Both the position numbers and the translations under genes were made by a program. From positions 3,720,001 through 3,784,000 of the forward strand of contig NZ_CP033092.2 of assembly GCF_003697165.2 (NCBI RefSeq): 64,000 bases of DNA. The letters run 5' to 3'. The notes under the pieces are model-generated. The model made no database searches and had not been told where the DNA came from. It worked only from the letters and a program-made list of their open reading frames with translations. Origin of the DNA: Escherichia coli DSM 30083 = JCM 1649 = ATCC 11775 (GTDB lineage: Bacteria > Pseudomonadota > Gammaproteobacteria > Enterobacterales > Enterobacteriaceae). Shown piece after piece: positions 8,735 to 18,007 of the stretch; positions within the stretch are counted from its first letter, which is position 1, and each line of letters opens with the position of its first letter.

Positions 8735-10438
8735 ATCAACTTTATCGTCGTCACCAAGGGGGCCGAGCGTATTTCCGAGGTTTCTGCCCGCTTTACCCTG
8801 GACGCGATGCCCGGCAAACAGATGGCGATTGACGCCGATCTTAACGCCGGGTTGATCAACCAGACGCAGGCGCAAACCCGGCGTAAAGATGTTGCCAGCG
8901 AGGCCGATTTCTACGGCGCAATGGACGGGGCATCAAAATTTGTGCGCGGGGATGCCATCGCCGGGATGATGATTCTGGCGATCAACCTGATCGGCGGCGT
9001 CTGTATCGGGATCTTCAAATACAACCTGAGCGCCGACGCCGCCTTCCAGCAATATGTGCTGATGACTATCGGCGATGGGCTGGTGGCGCAAATCCCTTCC
9101 CTGCTGCTCTCCACCGCGGCGGCGATTATCGTCACCCGCGTCAGCGATAACGGTGATATCGCCCATGACGTGCGTAATCAGTTGCTGGCAAGCCCGTCGG
9201 TTCTCTACACCGCCACTGGAATTATGTTCGTGCTGGCGGTGGTGCCGGGAATGCCGCATTTCCCGTTCCTGATGTTCAGCGCCCTGCTTGGTTTTACCGG
9301 CTGGCGGATGAGCAAGCGCCCGCAAGCGGCGGAGGCGGAAGAGAAAAGCCTCGAAACGCTAACCCGTACGATGACAGAAACCAGCGAGCAACAGGTCAGT
9401 TGGGAAACTATTCCGCTGATCGAACCTATCAGTTTAAGCCTCGGCTACAAACTGGTGGCGCTGGTGGATAAAGCGCAGGGCAACCCGCTCACCCAGCGTA
9501 TTCGCGGCGTACGTCAGGTGATTTCCGACGGCAACGGCGTGCTGCTGCCGGAGATCCGTATTCGGGAAAACTTCCGCCTCAAGCCCAGCCAGTACGCTAT
9601 TTTCATCAACGGCATTAAGGCTGATGAAGCGGATATTCCGGCGGATAAACTGATGGCCCTGCCCTCCAGCGAAACCTACGGCGAGATAGACGGCGTGCTG
9701 GGGAACGACCCGGCGTACGGGATGCCGGTCACCTGGATTCAGCCCGCGCAGAAAGCGAAGGCGCTGAATATGGGGTATCAGGTGATCGACAGCGCCAGCG
9801 TAATTGCCACCCATGTGAATAAGATTGTGCGCAGCTATATTCCTGATTTGTTTAACTATGACGATATTACTCAGCTGCATAACCGTTTGTCGTCGATGGC
9901 ACCGCGACTGGCGGAAGATTTGAGCGCGGCGCTCAATTACAGCCAGTTGCTGAAAGTGTACCGCACACTACTGACTGAAAGCGTTTCCCTGCGCGATATC
10001 GTCACCATCGCCACCGTGTTGGTCGCCAGTAGTGCGGTGACTAAAGATCATATTCTGCTGGCGGCCGATGTGCGCCTGGTGCTGCGGCGCAGCATTACCC
10101 ATCCGTTCGTTCGCAAGCAGGAGCTGACGGTGTATACGCTGAATAATGAGCTGGAAAATCTGCTGACCAACGTGGTGAATCAGGCGCAACAGGCCGGCAA
10201 AGTGATGCTCGATAGCGTGCCGGTGGACCCGAATATGCTCAACCAGTTTCAGATCACGATGCCGCAGGTGAAGGAGCAGATGAAAGCGGCGGGGAAAGAT
10301 CCGGTGCTGCTGGTGCCGCCGCAGCTGCGCCCTTTGCTGGCGCGCTACGCAAGGTTGTTTGCACCAGGGCTGCATGTGCTGTCGTATAACGAAGTGCTGG
10401 ATGAGCTGGAGTTGAAGATAATGGGGGCGTTGATGTAG
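8735..10438 (+). pseudogene. lfhA: LfhA (FhiA) remnant, FlhA-like export protein, 5' truncated
   Basis: The forward frame matches FlhA from the end of a transmembrane helix onward: INFIVVTKGAERISEVSARF, then MPGKQMAIDADLNAGLI, further membrane segments, and the cytoplasmic export-gate domain to the normal C-terminus. Roughly the first 200 residues of a FlhA homolog are missing. The 12 codons before position 8735 are antisense lafU, so an ATG at 8699 is accidental. With most membrane helices gone the product cannot be a working export gate. Confidence 0.88.
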
Positions 10439-10655
10439 GCATCCGGCATCGGTGCATATTGCCGGATGCGGCGTGAACGCCTTATCCGGCCTACGGGTGA
10501 GTGCGGTTTTGTCGGCATGATAAGACGCATCTGCGTCGCATCAGGCACCGGTGCACAACCGCCGGATGCGGCGTGAACGCCTTATCCGGCCTACGGGTGA
10601 GCGCGGTTTTGTAGGCATGATAAGACGCGTCTGCGTCGCATCAGGCATCGGCGCA
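10437..10655. repeat. REP/BIME array downstream of lfhA
   Basis: Alternating inverted REP units are visible: one type centred on GCCGGATGCGGCGTGAACG and CGCCTTATCCGGC, the other on GATAAGACGCGTCTGCGTCG. A block of about 100 bases starting at 10461 recurs almost unchanged at 10561, giving a tandem BIME-2-like array. It lies directly against the 3' end of rayT, as expected for REPs mobilised by that transposase. Confidence 0.92.
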
Positions 10656-10658
10656 CAG

Positions 10659-11156
10659 CTATAAAATGATACGCTCCCCAGCACTAAAATCCGTTACGTC
10701 TCCCGCCCAATCGATGGGATATAACCCTTTCGCAACATCGCGGTGAAACGTTGAGAATGGCCAATCACTCACTTGTTTTACCCAACCATGTTTTACTGGA
10801 TTTATATAAATATAATCAACATGATGGCGATAGTCTTTGGTATTGCGGATAGCATGTTCCCAAAAACGTGGTTGCCAGATATTTTTCAATCCACAAGCAT
10901 GGGTAAATTGCTTTTTAATTTCCCGCCAGCGCGAGGAAAAATCATCATCGCCTTCAGGTAATGTCCATATGCAATGCATATGCTCCGGCAAAACTACCCA
11001 AGCGTTAATTTCAAAAGGTCTGTCTCGCTTAACTTTAATAATAACGTTACGGAGCGTCTGAAACTGGGTGGTCAAAAGTTGGTTTCGACGATTCTGTAAA
11101 TTTACCGTGAAAAACCAGGTTCCCCCCTTGATGTAATAACGACGATATTCAGACAT
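10659..11156 (-). CDS. rayT: REP-associated tyrosine transposase (TnpA-REP)
   Basis: A 165-residue Y1 HUH single-strand transposase related to IS200/IS605 TnpA. The HUH motif is H59-M-H61 in LPEHMHCIW. The catalytic tyrosine is most likely Y115 in HHVDYIYINP. The gene is bracketed by REP arrays on both sides (10437-10655 and about 11253-11336), which are its substrates. All key residues are present, so it may be active. Confidence 0.95.
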   Translation of the reverse strand: MSEYRRYYIKGGTWFFTVNLQNRRNQLLTTQFQTLRNVIIKVKRDRPFEINAWVVLPEHMHCIWTLPEGDDDFSSRWREIKKQFTHACGLKNIWQPRFWEHAIRNTKDYRHHVDYIYINPVKHGWVKQVSDWPFSTFHRDVAKGLYPIDWAGDVTDFSAGERIIL

Positions 11157-11252
11157 AACGACTCCTTTTTCTCAACGGTAAGAAGAAAAGGAAAAGTCGG
11201 CAATGATGTTGTGTTAAATCGGGAAAGCGGCTCGCAAAAAATGCACAGATTT

Positions 11253-11336
11253 GTAGGCATGATAAGACGCGTAGCGTCGCATCAGACACCGGCGCACAAC
11301 CGCCGGATGCGGCGTGAACGCCTTATCCGGCCTACA
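11253..11336. repeat. REP/BIME upstream of rayT
   Basis: One pair of inverted REP units (GATAAGACGCGTAGCGTCGC and CCGGATGCGGCGTGAACG, CCTTATCCGG) fills the space between the rayT start and the yafL stop. It is the counterpart of the larger array on the other side of rayT. Confidence 0.9.
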
Positions 11337-12090
11337 AAATCGTCTCTTCCGTCAAAATCCGTCGCGCGCCTAAAAAATGGTCCTGCCAGAAAGGTTCGGC
11401 TAACCGACTTACCCGAATGGTTTCCCCGGTGCGCGGTGACTCGATAAACTGACCGTCTCCAAGATATACGCCCATATGGTCGGCTATCTCACGACTGTGG
11501 ATATGGAAAAACAGCAAATCTCCCCGGCGCAGGTCGTTATTCGCCACAATCGTTGCCCGACGGTAGTGGTACATCTCATTGGCCGTGCGCGGGAGCTTAG
11601 CCTCAAGGATCTTGTTGTAGGCATAAAAAACCAACCCGCTACAGTCGAAGCCTTTATCAGGCCGCGTGCCCCCCCAGATATAAGGCTTACCTAGCTGCTG
11701 CTCCAGGCGGTGAATCGCCACTTCGGTGATGTTATGTAGATGGTCGCTGCTTAAGAAATGATTATTCTCCACCAACGCCTGCCAGCGTCTGTCACTCGCC
11801 TTGAGCGGCGCAGGAAACCATTCTGGATGCTGTTTTATCTGCTCCCGATTATGCTGGCGCAGCGCCCTTCTGCTTTTGGCATTGCCTTCCACAATATAGC
11901 TGGCCTGCTTTTTCAGATGGGTTTGGTACTGTTTTAATAAACGCGCACGGTTTTGCATCCGCTGGCGGGCGGCGTAGCTAAAAGAGATATGTGATGTGGT
12001 GGCGCTGGCGAGTAAAGGGAGCAAAACGCATAACGAAAACACGCCTGGATGCAGAAATCTGCCGTGCAAGAACGAAGACATGAAGGACAT
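11332..12090 (-). CDS. yafL: NlpC/P60-family endopeptidase YafL
   Basis: A 252-residue predicted exported murein endopeptidase. A hydrophobic N-terminal segment at about residues 13-31 looks like a signal peptide or anchor. The NlpC/P60 domain occupies the C-terminal half, with catalytic C150 in GFDCSGLVF and H205 in DHMGVYLGDG. From memory, the first 30 or so residues differ from K-12 YafL while the rest is nearly the same. The difference coincides with the place where K-12 has dinJ-yafQ, which are absent here. Confidence 0.9.
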   Translation of the reverse strand: MSFMSSFLHGRFLHPGVFSLCVLLPLLASATTSHISFSYAARQRMQNRARLLKQYQTHLKKQASYIVEGNAKSRRALRQHNREQIKQHPEWFPAPLKASDRRWQALVENNHFLSSDHLHNITEVAIHRLEQQLGKPYIWGGTRPDKGFDCSGLVFYAYNKILEAKLPRTANEMYHYRRATIVANNDLRRGDLLFFHIHSREIADHMGVYLGDGQFIESPRTGETIRVSRLAEPFWQDHFLGARRILTEETIL

Positions 12091-12392
12091 AAACCAGCTG
12101 AATGAAGGTGAGAATTTTAAAAGACCGGAGGAGTAAACGGGATTATTAATTGCTTATTTGCATATTACTATTGCGGTTTCATAATCTTAGGAAATAAGAA
12201 ATAAATCTACAATCCATGCGCTTTTCGGACTCTTGAAAACTGCCCCTGTGCTAAATTTGTAAACCCTGCGCCGACAGGCTTGCGTAAAACTCTTTTGGTG
12301 ATAATGTGAGCCTTCCAAATCCAGACTATTCCGATTTGGGATTCATTTTGCCGTCCTGGCGTGTGTAACCGTTTTATCAAGGAATAAGCAGT
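12091..12392. other. Intergenic region between yafL and yafK
   Basis: About 300 bases separate the divergent yafL and yafK. It must hold both promoters. I see no ORF, no REP unit and no trace of the dinJ-yafQ genes found here in K-12. Confidence 0.7.
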
Positions 12393-13133
12393 ATGCGTAA
12401 AATCGCATTAATTCTTGCGATGTTGTTGATCCCGTGCGTTTCGTTTGCCGGTTTGCTGGGCAGCAGTAGCTCGACCACGCCAGTGAGCAAAGAGTATAAG
12501 CAGCAGTTGATGGGATCCCCTGTCTACATCCAGATCTTCAAGGAAGAACGTACGCTCGATCTCTACGTCAAAATGGGCGAGCAATATCAACTGCTCGACA
12601 GCTATAAAATCTGTAAATATTCCGGCGGCTTAGGGCCAAAACAGCGTCAGGGCGATTTCAAAAGCCCGGAAGGGTTTTATAGCGTCCAGCGTAATCAGTT
12701 AAAACCAGACAGCCGTTACTACAAAGCGATTAATATTGGATTCCCAAACGCCTATGACCGTGCGCATGGTTATGAAGGGAAATACCTGATGATTCACGGC
12801 GATTGTGTTTCCATCGGCTGCTACGCGATGACCAATCAGGGTATTGATGAGATCTTCCAGTTCGTTACTGGTGCGCTGGTGTTTGGTCAGCCGAGCGTGC
12901 AAGTGAGTATTTATCCGTTCCGCATGACCGACGCCAATATGAAGCGCCATAAATATTCCAACTTTAAGGACTTCTGGGAGCAACTGAAGCCGGGCTACGA
13001 CTACTTTGAGCAAACCCGTAAGCCACCGACCGTTTCTGTGGTCAATGGCCGTTACGTGGTCAGCAAGCCGTTAAGCCACGAAGTTGTGCAGCCACAACTG
13101 GCATCAAACTACACACTCCCCGAGGCAAAATAA
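12393..13133 (+). CDS. dpaA: YafK/DpaA, murein L,D-transpeptidase-fold protein that releases Lpp
   Basis: A 246-residue periplasmic protein with a signal peptide (residues 1-19, MRKIALILAMLLIPCVSFA). The YkuD/L,D-transpeptidase active site is visible as HGDCVSIGCYAM, with H135 and nucleophile C143. YafK (DpaA, LdtF) acts as an amidase that detaches Braun lipoprotein from peptidoglycan DAP. The start has GGAAT upstream. Its 3' end overlaps the convergent yafJ by 30 bases. Confidence 0.95.
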   Translation: MRKIALILAMLLIPCVSFAGLLGSSSSTTPVSKEYKQQLMGSPVYIQIFKEERTLDLYVKMGEQYQLLDSYKICKYSGGLGPKQRQGDFKSPEGFYSVQRNQLKPDSRYYKAINIGFPNAYDRAHGYEGKYLMIHGDCVSIGCYAMTNQGIDEIFQFVTGALVFGQPSVQVSIYPFRMTDANMKRHKYSNFKDFWEQLKPGYDYFEQTRKPPTVSVVNGRYVVSKPLSHEVVQPQLASNYTLPEAK

Positions 13134-13871
13134 GCGCCATTCACCTGGCATAATCTTTTGCCAGGTTTCATTGCCCGTCAACGGCTGTGTCGCAATCACC
13201 GTGACCACATCATTCGGTGTGGTCTGCGAGCTGAAGTCGATTTCCACATCCTGATCCAGCAACGTTGCCACGCCAAACGGCGCGCGGCGGGTGATCCAGT
13301 GTAAATTAGTCGAGCAATACGCCATTACATAGCGCCCATCCGAAAGTAGCATGTTGAAAACGCCCTTCTGCCGCAGTTCATCCGCCAGTGAGGCGATATA
13401 TTTAAACACTGCCGCCATGTTGCCCGGTGTGCGCGGGTAACGCTGCGTTAATTTATGCAGGAGCCAGCAAAAGGCTTTTTCGCTATCGGTTTCACCGACC
13501 GGGCGGAAGTTGCCGGTTTCCAGTGATTTGTAGCCCGTCAGTTGCCCATTATGGGCATAAGTCCAGTTACGCCCCCATAACTCGCGGGTAAACGGGTGAG
13601 TATTTTCCAGCGCCACCTCGCCCCGATTAGCCTGGCGAATATGAGCCAACACCGAACAGGATTTTATCGGGTAGTCCTGGACAAGTTTGGCGATGGGGGA
13701 ATTAAAGCTGGGTTGCGGATCTTTAAATGTGCGACAGCCTTTACCTTCGTAAAAGGTAATGCCCCAGCCATCTTTATGTGGCCCGGTTCCACCACCACGC
13801 TGTACAAGTCCGGTGAAACTAAAGCAGATATCGGTAGGGACGTTGGCGCTCATCCCGAGCAATTCGCACAT
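13104..13871 (-). CDS. yafJ: Class II glutamine amidotransferase YafJ
   Basis: A 255-residue protein of the class II glutamine amidotransferase (Ntn) fold. Starting at MCELLGMSANVP places Cys at position 2, which becomes the N-terminal nucleophile after Met removal; this fixes the start although an in-frame ATG lies five codons upstream. Downstream the HNGQLTG segment is the conserved oxyanion-hole Asn-Gly. The amide acceptor is unknown. The last 30 bases overlap the convergent yafK. Confidence 0.93.
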   Translation of the reverse strand: MCELLGMSANVPTDICFSFTGLVQRGGGTGPHKDGWGITFYEGKGCRTFKDPQPSFNSPIAKLVQDYPIKSCSVLAHIRQANRGEVALENTHPFTRELWGRNWTYAHNGQLTGYKSLETGNFRPVGETDSEKAFCWLLHKLTQRYPRTPGNMAAVFKYIASLADELRQKGVFNMLLSDGRYVMAYCSTNLHWITRRAPFGVATLLDQDVEIDFSSQTTPNDVVTVIATQPLTGNETWQKIMPGEWRLFCLGECVV

Positions 13872-13934
13872 GGGTAACCTCCACAACAGCGGGAGCGCAT
13901 GGCCCCCGGCGAAGATTGATTTAAGAATTTTCAG

Positions 13935-14070
<136 letters not shown>

Positions 14071-14075
14071 CAGAC

Positions 14076-14654
14076 TTACTTAACCATCTCTTTTTCAATT
14101 AACTGGATCAGGATATGGATCACTTTAATGTGGATCTCCTGAATGCGGTCGGCATAACCAAAGTGCGGAACGCGAATTTCAATATCCGCCGTGCCAGCCA
14201 TTTTGCCGCCGTCTTTACCGGTCAGGGTGATCACTTTCATCCCCTTCTCACGCGCCGCCGCGATCGCTTTGATCACGTTTGCAGAGTTACCGGAAGTGGA
14301 GATCCCCAGCAGTACATCGCCTTCGCGACCTACCGCTTCAACGTAACGGGAGAAAATATCATTGAAACCAAAATCGTTACCGACGCAGGAAATATGACTA
14401 ACGTCAGAAATGGCAATCGCCGGGTAGCCCGGACGGTTTTCACGGTAGCGACCGGTCAACTCTTCGGCAAAGTGCATGGCGTCGCAATGGGAGCCGCCGT
14501 TGCCACAGGAAAGCACTTTGCCACCGGCTTTAAAGCTGTCTGCTAACAGGACCGCCGCGCGCTGAATGGCGTGAATATTGGCGTCATCTTTTAAAAAGTT
14601 AGCCAGCGTTTCCGCCGCTTCGTTCAGTTCATTACGAATAAGATCCTGGTACAT
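14076..14654 (-). CDS. gmhA: Sedoheptulose 7-phosphate isomerase
   Basis: A 192-residue SIS-domain isomerase that makes D-glycero-D-manno-heptose 7-phosphate, the first step of ADP-heptose synthesis for lipopolysaccharide inner core. The phosphosugar-binding loop GNGGSHCDAMHFAEEL is visible near residues 51-66, and a second phosphate-binding loop GISTSGNSANV near 117-127. The start MYQDLIRNEL has AGGATAT upstream; a longer in-frame extension reads into the fadE promoter and is not coding. GmhB later in the window acts two steps further in the same pathway. Confidence 0.97.
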   Translation of the reverse strand: MYQDLIRNELNEAAETLANFLKDDANIHAIQRAAVLLADSFKAGGKVLSCGNGGSHCDAMHFAEELTGRYRENRPGYPAIAISDVSHISCVGNDFGFNDIFSRYVEAVGREGDVLLGISTSGNSANVIKAIAAAREKGMKVITLTGKDGGKMAGTADIEIRVPHFGYADRIQEIHIKVIHILIQLIEKEMVK

Positions 14655-14854
14655 GAGGATATCCTTCAGCATAAAAGTAATAGACAAAATGCAGTGTACC
14701 GGATACCACCAAAAGCGAGAAGTACGGGCAGGTGCTATGACCAGGACTTTTTGACCTGAAGTGCGGATAAAAACAGCAACAATGTGAGCTTTGTTGTAAT
14801 TATATTGTAAACACATTGCTAAATGTTTTTACATCCACTACAACCATATCATCA

Positions 14855-14871
14855 CAAGTGGTCAGACCTCC
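14855..14871. promoter_or_regulatory. FadR operator of fadE
   Basis: AAGTGGTCAGACCTCCT closely fits the FadR consensus AACTGGTCNGACCTGTT, with only the ends degenerate. It lies 23 bases upstream of the fadE ATG, consistent with repression of fadE by FadR in the absence of long-chain acyl-CoA. Confidence 0.8.
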
Positions 14872-14893
14872 TACAAGTAAGGGGCTTTTCGTT

Positions 14894-17338
14894 ATGATGA
14901 TTTTGAGTATTCTCGCTACGGTTGTCCTGCTCAGCGCATTGTTCTATCACCGCGTGAGCTTATTTATCAGCAGTCTGATTTTGCTCGCCTGGACAGCCGC
15001 ACTCGGCGTTGCTGGTCTGTGGTCGGCGTGGGTACTGGTGCCTCTGGCCATTATCCTCGTGCCATTTAACTTTGCGCCTATGCGTAAGTCGATGATTTCC
15101 GCGCCGGTATTTCGCGGTTTCCGTAAGGTAATGCCGCCGATGTCGCGCACTGAGAAAGAAGCGATTGATGCGGGCACCACCTGGTGGGAGGGCGACTTGT
15201 TCCAGGGCAAGCCGGACTGGAAAAAGCTGCATAACTATCCGCAGCCGCGCCTGACCGCAGAAGAGCAAGCGTTTCTCGACGGCCCGGTAGAAGAAGCCTG
15301 CCGGATGGCGAATGATTTCCAGATTACTCATGAGCTGGCGGACCTGCCGCCGGAGTTATGGGCGTACCTTAAAGAGCATCGTTTCTTCGCGATGATCATC
15401 AAAAAAGAGTACGGCGGGCTGGAGTTCTCGGCTTATGCCCAGTCTCGCGTGCTGCAAAAACTCTCCGGCGTGAGCGGGATCCTGGCGATTACCGTCGGCG
15501 TGCCGAACTCATTAGGCCCGGGCGAGCTGCTGCAACATTACGGCACTGACGAGCAGAAAAATCACTATCTGCCGCGTCTGGCGCGTGGTCAGGAGATCCC
15601 TTGCTTTGCACTGACCAGCCCGGAAGCGGGTTCCGATGCGGGCGCGATTCCGGATACCGGGATTGTCTGCATGGGCGAATGGCAGGGCCAGCAGGTGATG
15701 GGGATGCGTCTGACCTGGAACAAACGCTACATTACGCTGGCACCGATTGCGACCGTGCTTGGTCTGGCGTTTAAACTCTCCGACCCGGAGAAATTACTCG
15801 GCGGTGCAGAAGATTTAGGTATTACCTGTGCGCTGATCCCGACCACCACGCCGGGCGTGGAAATTGGTCGTCGCCACTTCCCGCTGAACGTACCGTTCCA
15901 GAACGGACCGACGCGCGGTAAAGATGTGTTCGTGCCGATCGATTACATCATCGGCGGGCCGAAAATGGCCGGGCAAGGCTGGCGGATGCTGGTGGAGTGC
16001 CTCTCGGTAGGCCGCGGCATCACCCTGCCTTCCAACTCAACCGGCGGCGTGAAATCGGTAGCGCTGGCAACGGGCGCGTATGCGTACATTCGTCGGCAGT
16101 TCAAAATCTCTATCGGTAAGATGGAAGGGATTGAAGAGCCGCTGGCGCGTATTGCCGGGAACGCTTATGTAATGGATGCTGCGGCATCGCTGATTACCTA
16201 CGGCATTATGCTCGGTGAAAAACCTGCCGTGCTGTCGGCTATCGTTAAGTATCACTGTACCCACCGCGGGCAGCAGTCGATTATTGATGCGATGGATATC
16301 ACCGGGGGCAAAGGCATTATGCTCGGGCAAAGCAACTTCCTGGCCCGTGCTTACCAGGGCGCACCGATTGCCATCACCGTTGAAGGGGCTAACATTCTGA
16401 CCCGCAGCATGATGATCTTCGGACAAGGAGCAATTCGTTGCCATCCGTACGTGCTGGAAGAGATGGAAGCGGCGAAGAACAATGACGTAAATGCGTTCGA
16501 TAAACTGCTGTTCAAACATATCGGTCACGTCGGTAGCAACAAAGTTCGCAGCTTCTGGCTGGGCCTGACGCGCGGTTTAACCAGCAGCACACCAACCGGC
16601 GATGCCACTAAACGCTACTATCAGCACCTGAACCGCCTGAGCGCCAACCTCGCCCTGCTTTCTGATGTCTCGATGGCGGTGCTGGGCGGCAGCCTGAAAC
16701 GTCGTGAGCGTATCTCGGCCCGTCTGGGGGATATTTTAAGCCAGCTTTACCTCGCCTCTGCCGTTCTGAAGCGTTATGACGACGAAGGCCGTAATGAAGC
16801 CGATCTGCCGCTGGTGCACTGGGGCGTACAGGATGCGCTGTATCAGGCAGAACAGGCGATGGACGATTTACTGCAAAACTTCCCGAACCGTGTGGTTGCC
16901 GGGCTGCTGAATGTGGTGATCTTCCCGACCGGACGTCATTACCTGGCACCGTCTGACAAGCTGGATCATAAAGTGGCGAAGATTTTACAAGTACCGAACG
17001 CCACTCGTTCACGTATTGGTCGCGGTCAGTACCTGACGCCAAGCGAGCATAACCCGGTTGGTTTACTGGAAGAGGCGCTGGTGGATGTGATTGCCGCCGA
17101 CCCGATTCATCAGCGGATCTGTAAAGAGTTGGGTAAAAACCTGCCGTTTACCCGTCTGGATGAACTGGCGCACAACGCGCTGGCGAAGGGGCTGATTGAT
17201 AAAGATGAAGCCGCTATTCTGGTAAAAGCTGAAGAAAGCCGTTTACGCAGTATTAACGTTGATGACTTTGATCCAGAAGAGCTGGCGACGAAGCCGGTAA
17301 AGTTGCCGGAGAAAGTGCGGAAAGTTGAAGCCGCGTAA
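14894..17338 (+). CDS. fadE: Acyl-CoA dehydrogenase FadE
   Basis: An 814-residue acyl-CoA dehydrogenase that catalyses the first step of fatty-acid beta-oxidation, forming trans-2-enoyl-CoA with FAD. The N-terminal region has two hydrophobic segments (about residues 1-55) that probably anchor it to the membrane. The ACAD core follows, with CFALTSPEAGSDAG as the flavin/substrate loop and the helical domain around QSIIDAMDITGGKGIM. A DUF1974-type C-terminal extension completes the protein. ATG at 14894 is chosen because it gives the known length and has AAGGGG upstream; earlier in-frame codons cross the FadR operator. Confidence 0.97.
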   Translation: MMILSILATVVLLSALFYHRVSLFISSLILLAWTAALGVAGLWSAWVLVPLAIILVPFNFAPMRKSMISAPVFRGFRKVMPPMSRTEKEAIDAGTTWWEGDLFQGKPDWKKLHNYPQPRLTAEEQAFLDGPVEEACRMANDFQITHELADLPPELWAYLKEHRFFAMIIKKEYGGLEFSAYAQSRVLQKLSGVSGILAITVGVPNSLGPGELLQHYGTDEQKNHYLPRLARGQEIPCFALTSPEAGSDAGAIPDTGIVCMGEWQGQQVMGMRLTWNKRYITLAPIATVLGLAFKLSDPEKLLGGAEDLGITCALIPTTTPGVEIGRRHFPLNVPFQNGPTRGKDVFVPIDYIIGGPKMAGQGWRMLVECLSVGRGITLPSNSTGGVKSVALATGAYAYIRRQFKISIGKMEGIEEPLARIAGNAYVMDAAASLITYGIMLGEKPAVLSAIVKYHCTHRGQQSIIDAMDITGGKGIMLGQSNFLARAYQGAPIAITVEGANILTRSMMIFGQGAIRCHPYVLEEMEAAKNNDVNAFDKLLFKHIGHVGSNKVRSFWLGLTRGLTSSTPTGDATKRYYQHLNRLSANLALLSDVSMAVLGGSLKRRERISARLGDILSQLYLASAVLKRYDDEGRNEADLPLVHWGVQDALYQAEQAMDDLLQNFPNRVVAGLLNVVIFPTGRHYLAPSDKLDHKVAKILQVPNATRSRIGRGQYLTPSEHNPVGLLEEALVDVIAADPIHQRICKELGKNLPFTRLDELAHNALAKGLIDKDEAAILVKAEESRLRSINVDDFDPEELATKPVKLPEKVRKVEAA

Positions 17339-17345
17339 TTGAATA

Positions 17346-17373
17346 ACGGAGCCTTTCGGCTCCGTTTTTTTAT
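17346..17373 (+). terminator. Intrinsic terminator of fadE
   Basis: ACGGAGCC-TTTC-GGCTCCGT forms an eight-base-pair stem with a four-base loop, followed by a run of seven T. It begins eight bases after the fadE stop. Confidence 0.93.
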
Positions 17374-17380
17374 CGGCTAA

Positions 17381-17854
17381 TTATTTAAAATTAAAGCCAT
17401 CCGGATGGTTTTCCAGGCTGCCGGTCAACGCCGCGAACAGCACCGTTTTGCCATCAATCGAAAGCGCATCGTTCACATTCAACCAGGTGAGTTTCTCTTG
17501 CGACGTTTTCTCATCAATAGTCGAGAACAGCCCCGTCATCTGATTAGATTTCTCGGACCACATCACAGCGATACGTTGCGAGCCACAGTCATGCGGTTTG
17601 CACGCGCTCATCACCTGATACGTCTCATCTCCCAAAGTCACGGTTTGTGCGGGAGTATAAGTACCGCCTTTCATCACCCAGGCAGGCAGCTTATGCCCTT
17701 GCACCATCTGATTAAACGCCGCTTTGGTGGTTTCGCCCTTTGCAAGACTGCTAATGGTTAAATCATCCTGCGCCATTGCACTGGTGGCGATGACCAGAGC
17801 GGCGACTGTCGTTATTGCCTTAAACATCATTCCTCCCGGGCTTATCCTGCCCAT
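17381..17854 (-). CDS. ivy: Inhibitor of vertebrate lysozyme
   Basis: A 157-residue periplasmic dimeric inhibitor of C-type lysozymes. A signal peptide runs to about residue 28 (ITTVAALVIATSAMA). The inhibitory loop with the conserved CKPHDC motif lies near residues 85-90. The annotated E. coli start is used. A strong GGGAGGA just before the internal MMFK suggests translation may really begin eight or nine codons later, which would still keep the signal peptide. Confidence 0.95.
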   Translation of the reverse strand: MGRISPGGMMFKAITTVAALVIATSAMAQDDLTISSLAKGETTKAAFNQMVQGHKLPAWVMKGGTYTPAQTVTLGDETYQVMSACKPHDCGSQRIAVMWSEKSNQMTGLFSTIDEKTSQEKLTWLNVNDALSIDGKTVLFAALTGSLENHPDGFNFK

Positions 17855-18007
17855 GTGATTAACTCCCTAAAGCCTGGCGATAACACGATAATTTGCAAAT
17901 CAGATATTTCCAATATCAGCATTTGTTATCAATTTATTCTGCGCTAAGGCAACTGCCTGATAAGGTGTTAGAGTTATAAAACCCTTCGCATAAAGGAGTT
18001 GTACACC

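Noticed and set aside
8735..8859. N-terminal extension of the lafU frame to an ATG at 8859
   Set aside because: This part is antisense to conserved lfhA codons and does not resemble LafU; it is an accident of the deletion junction.
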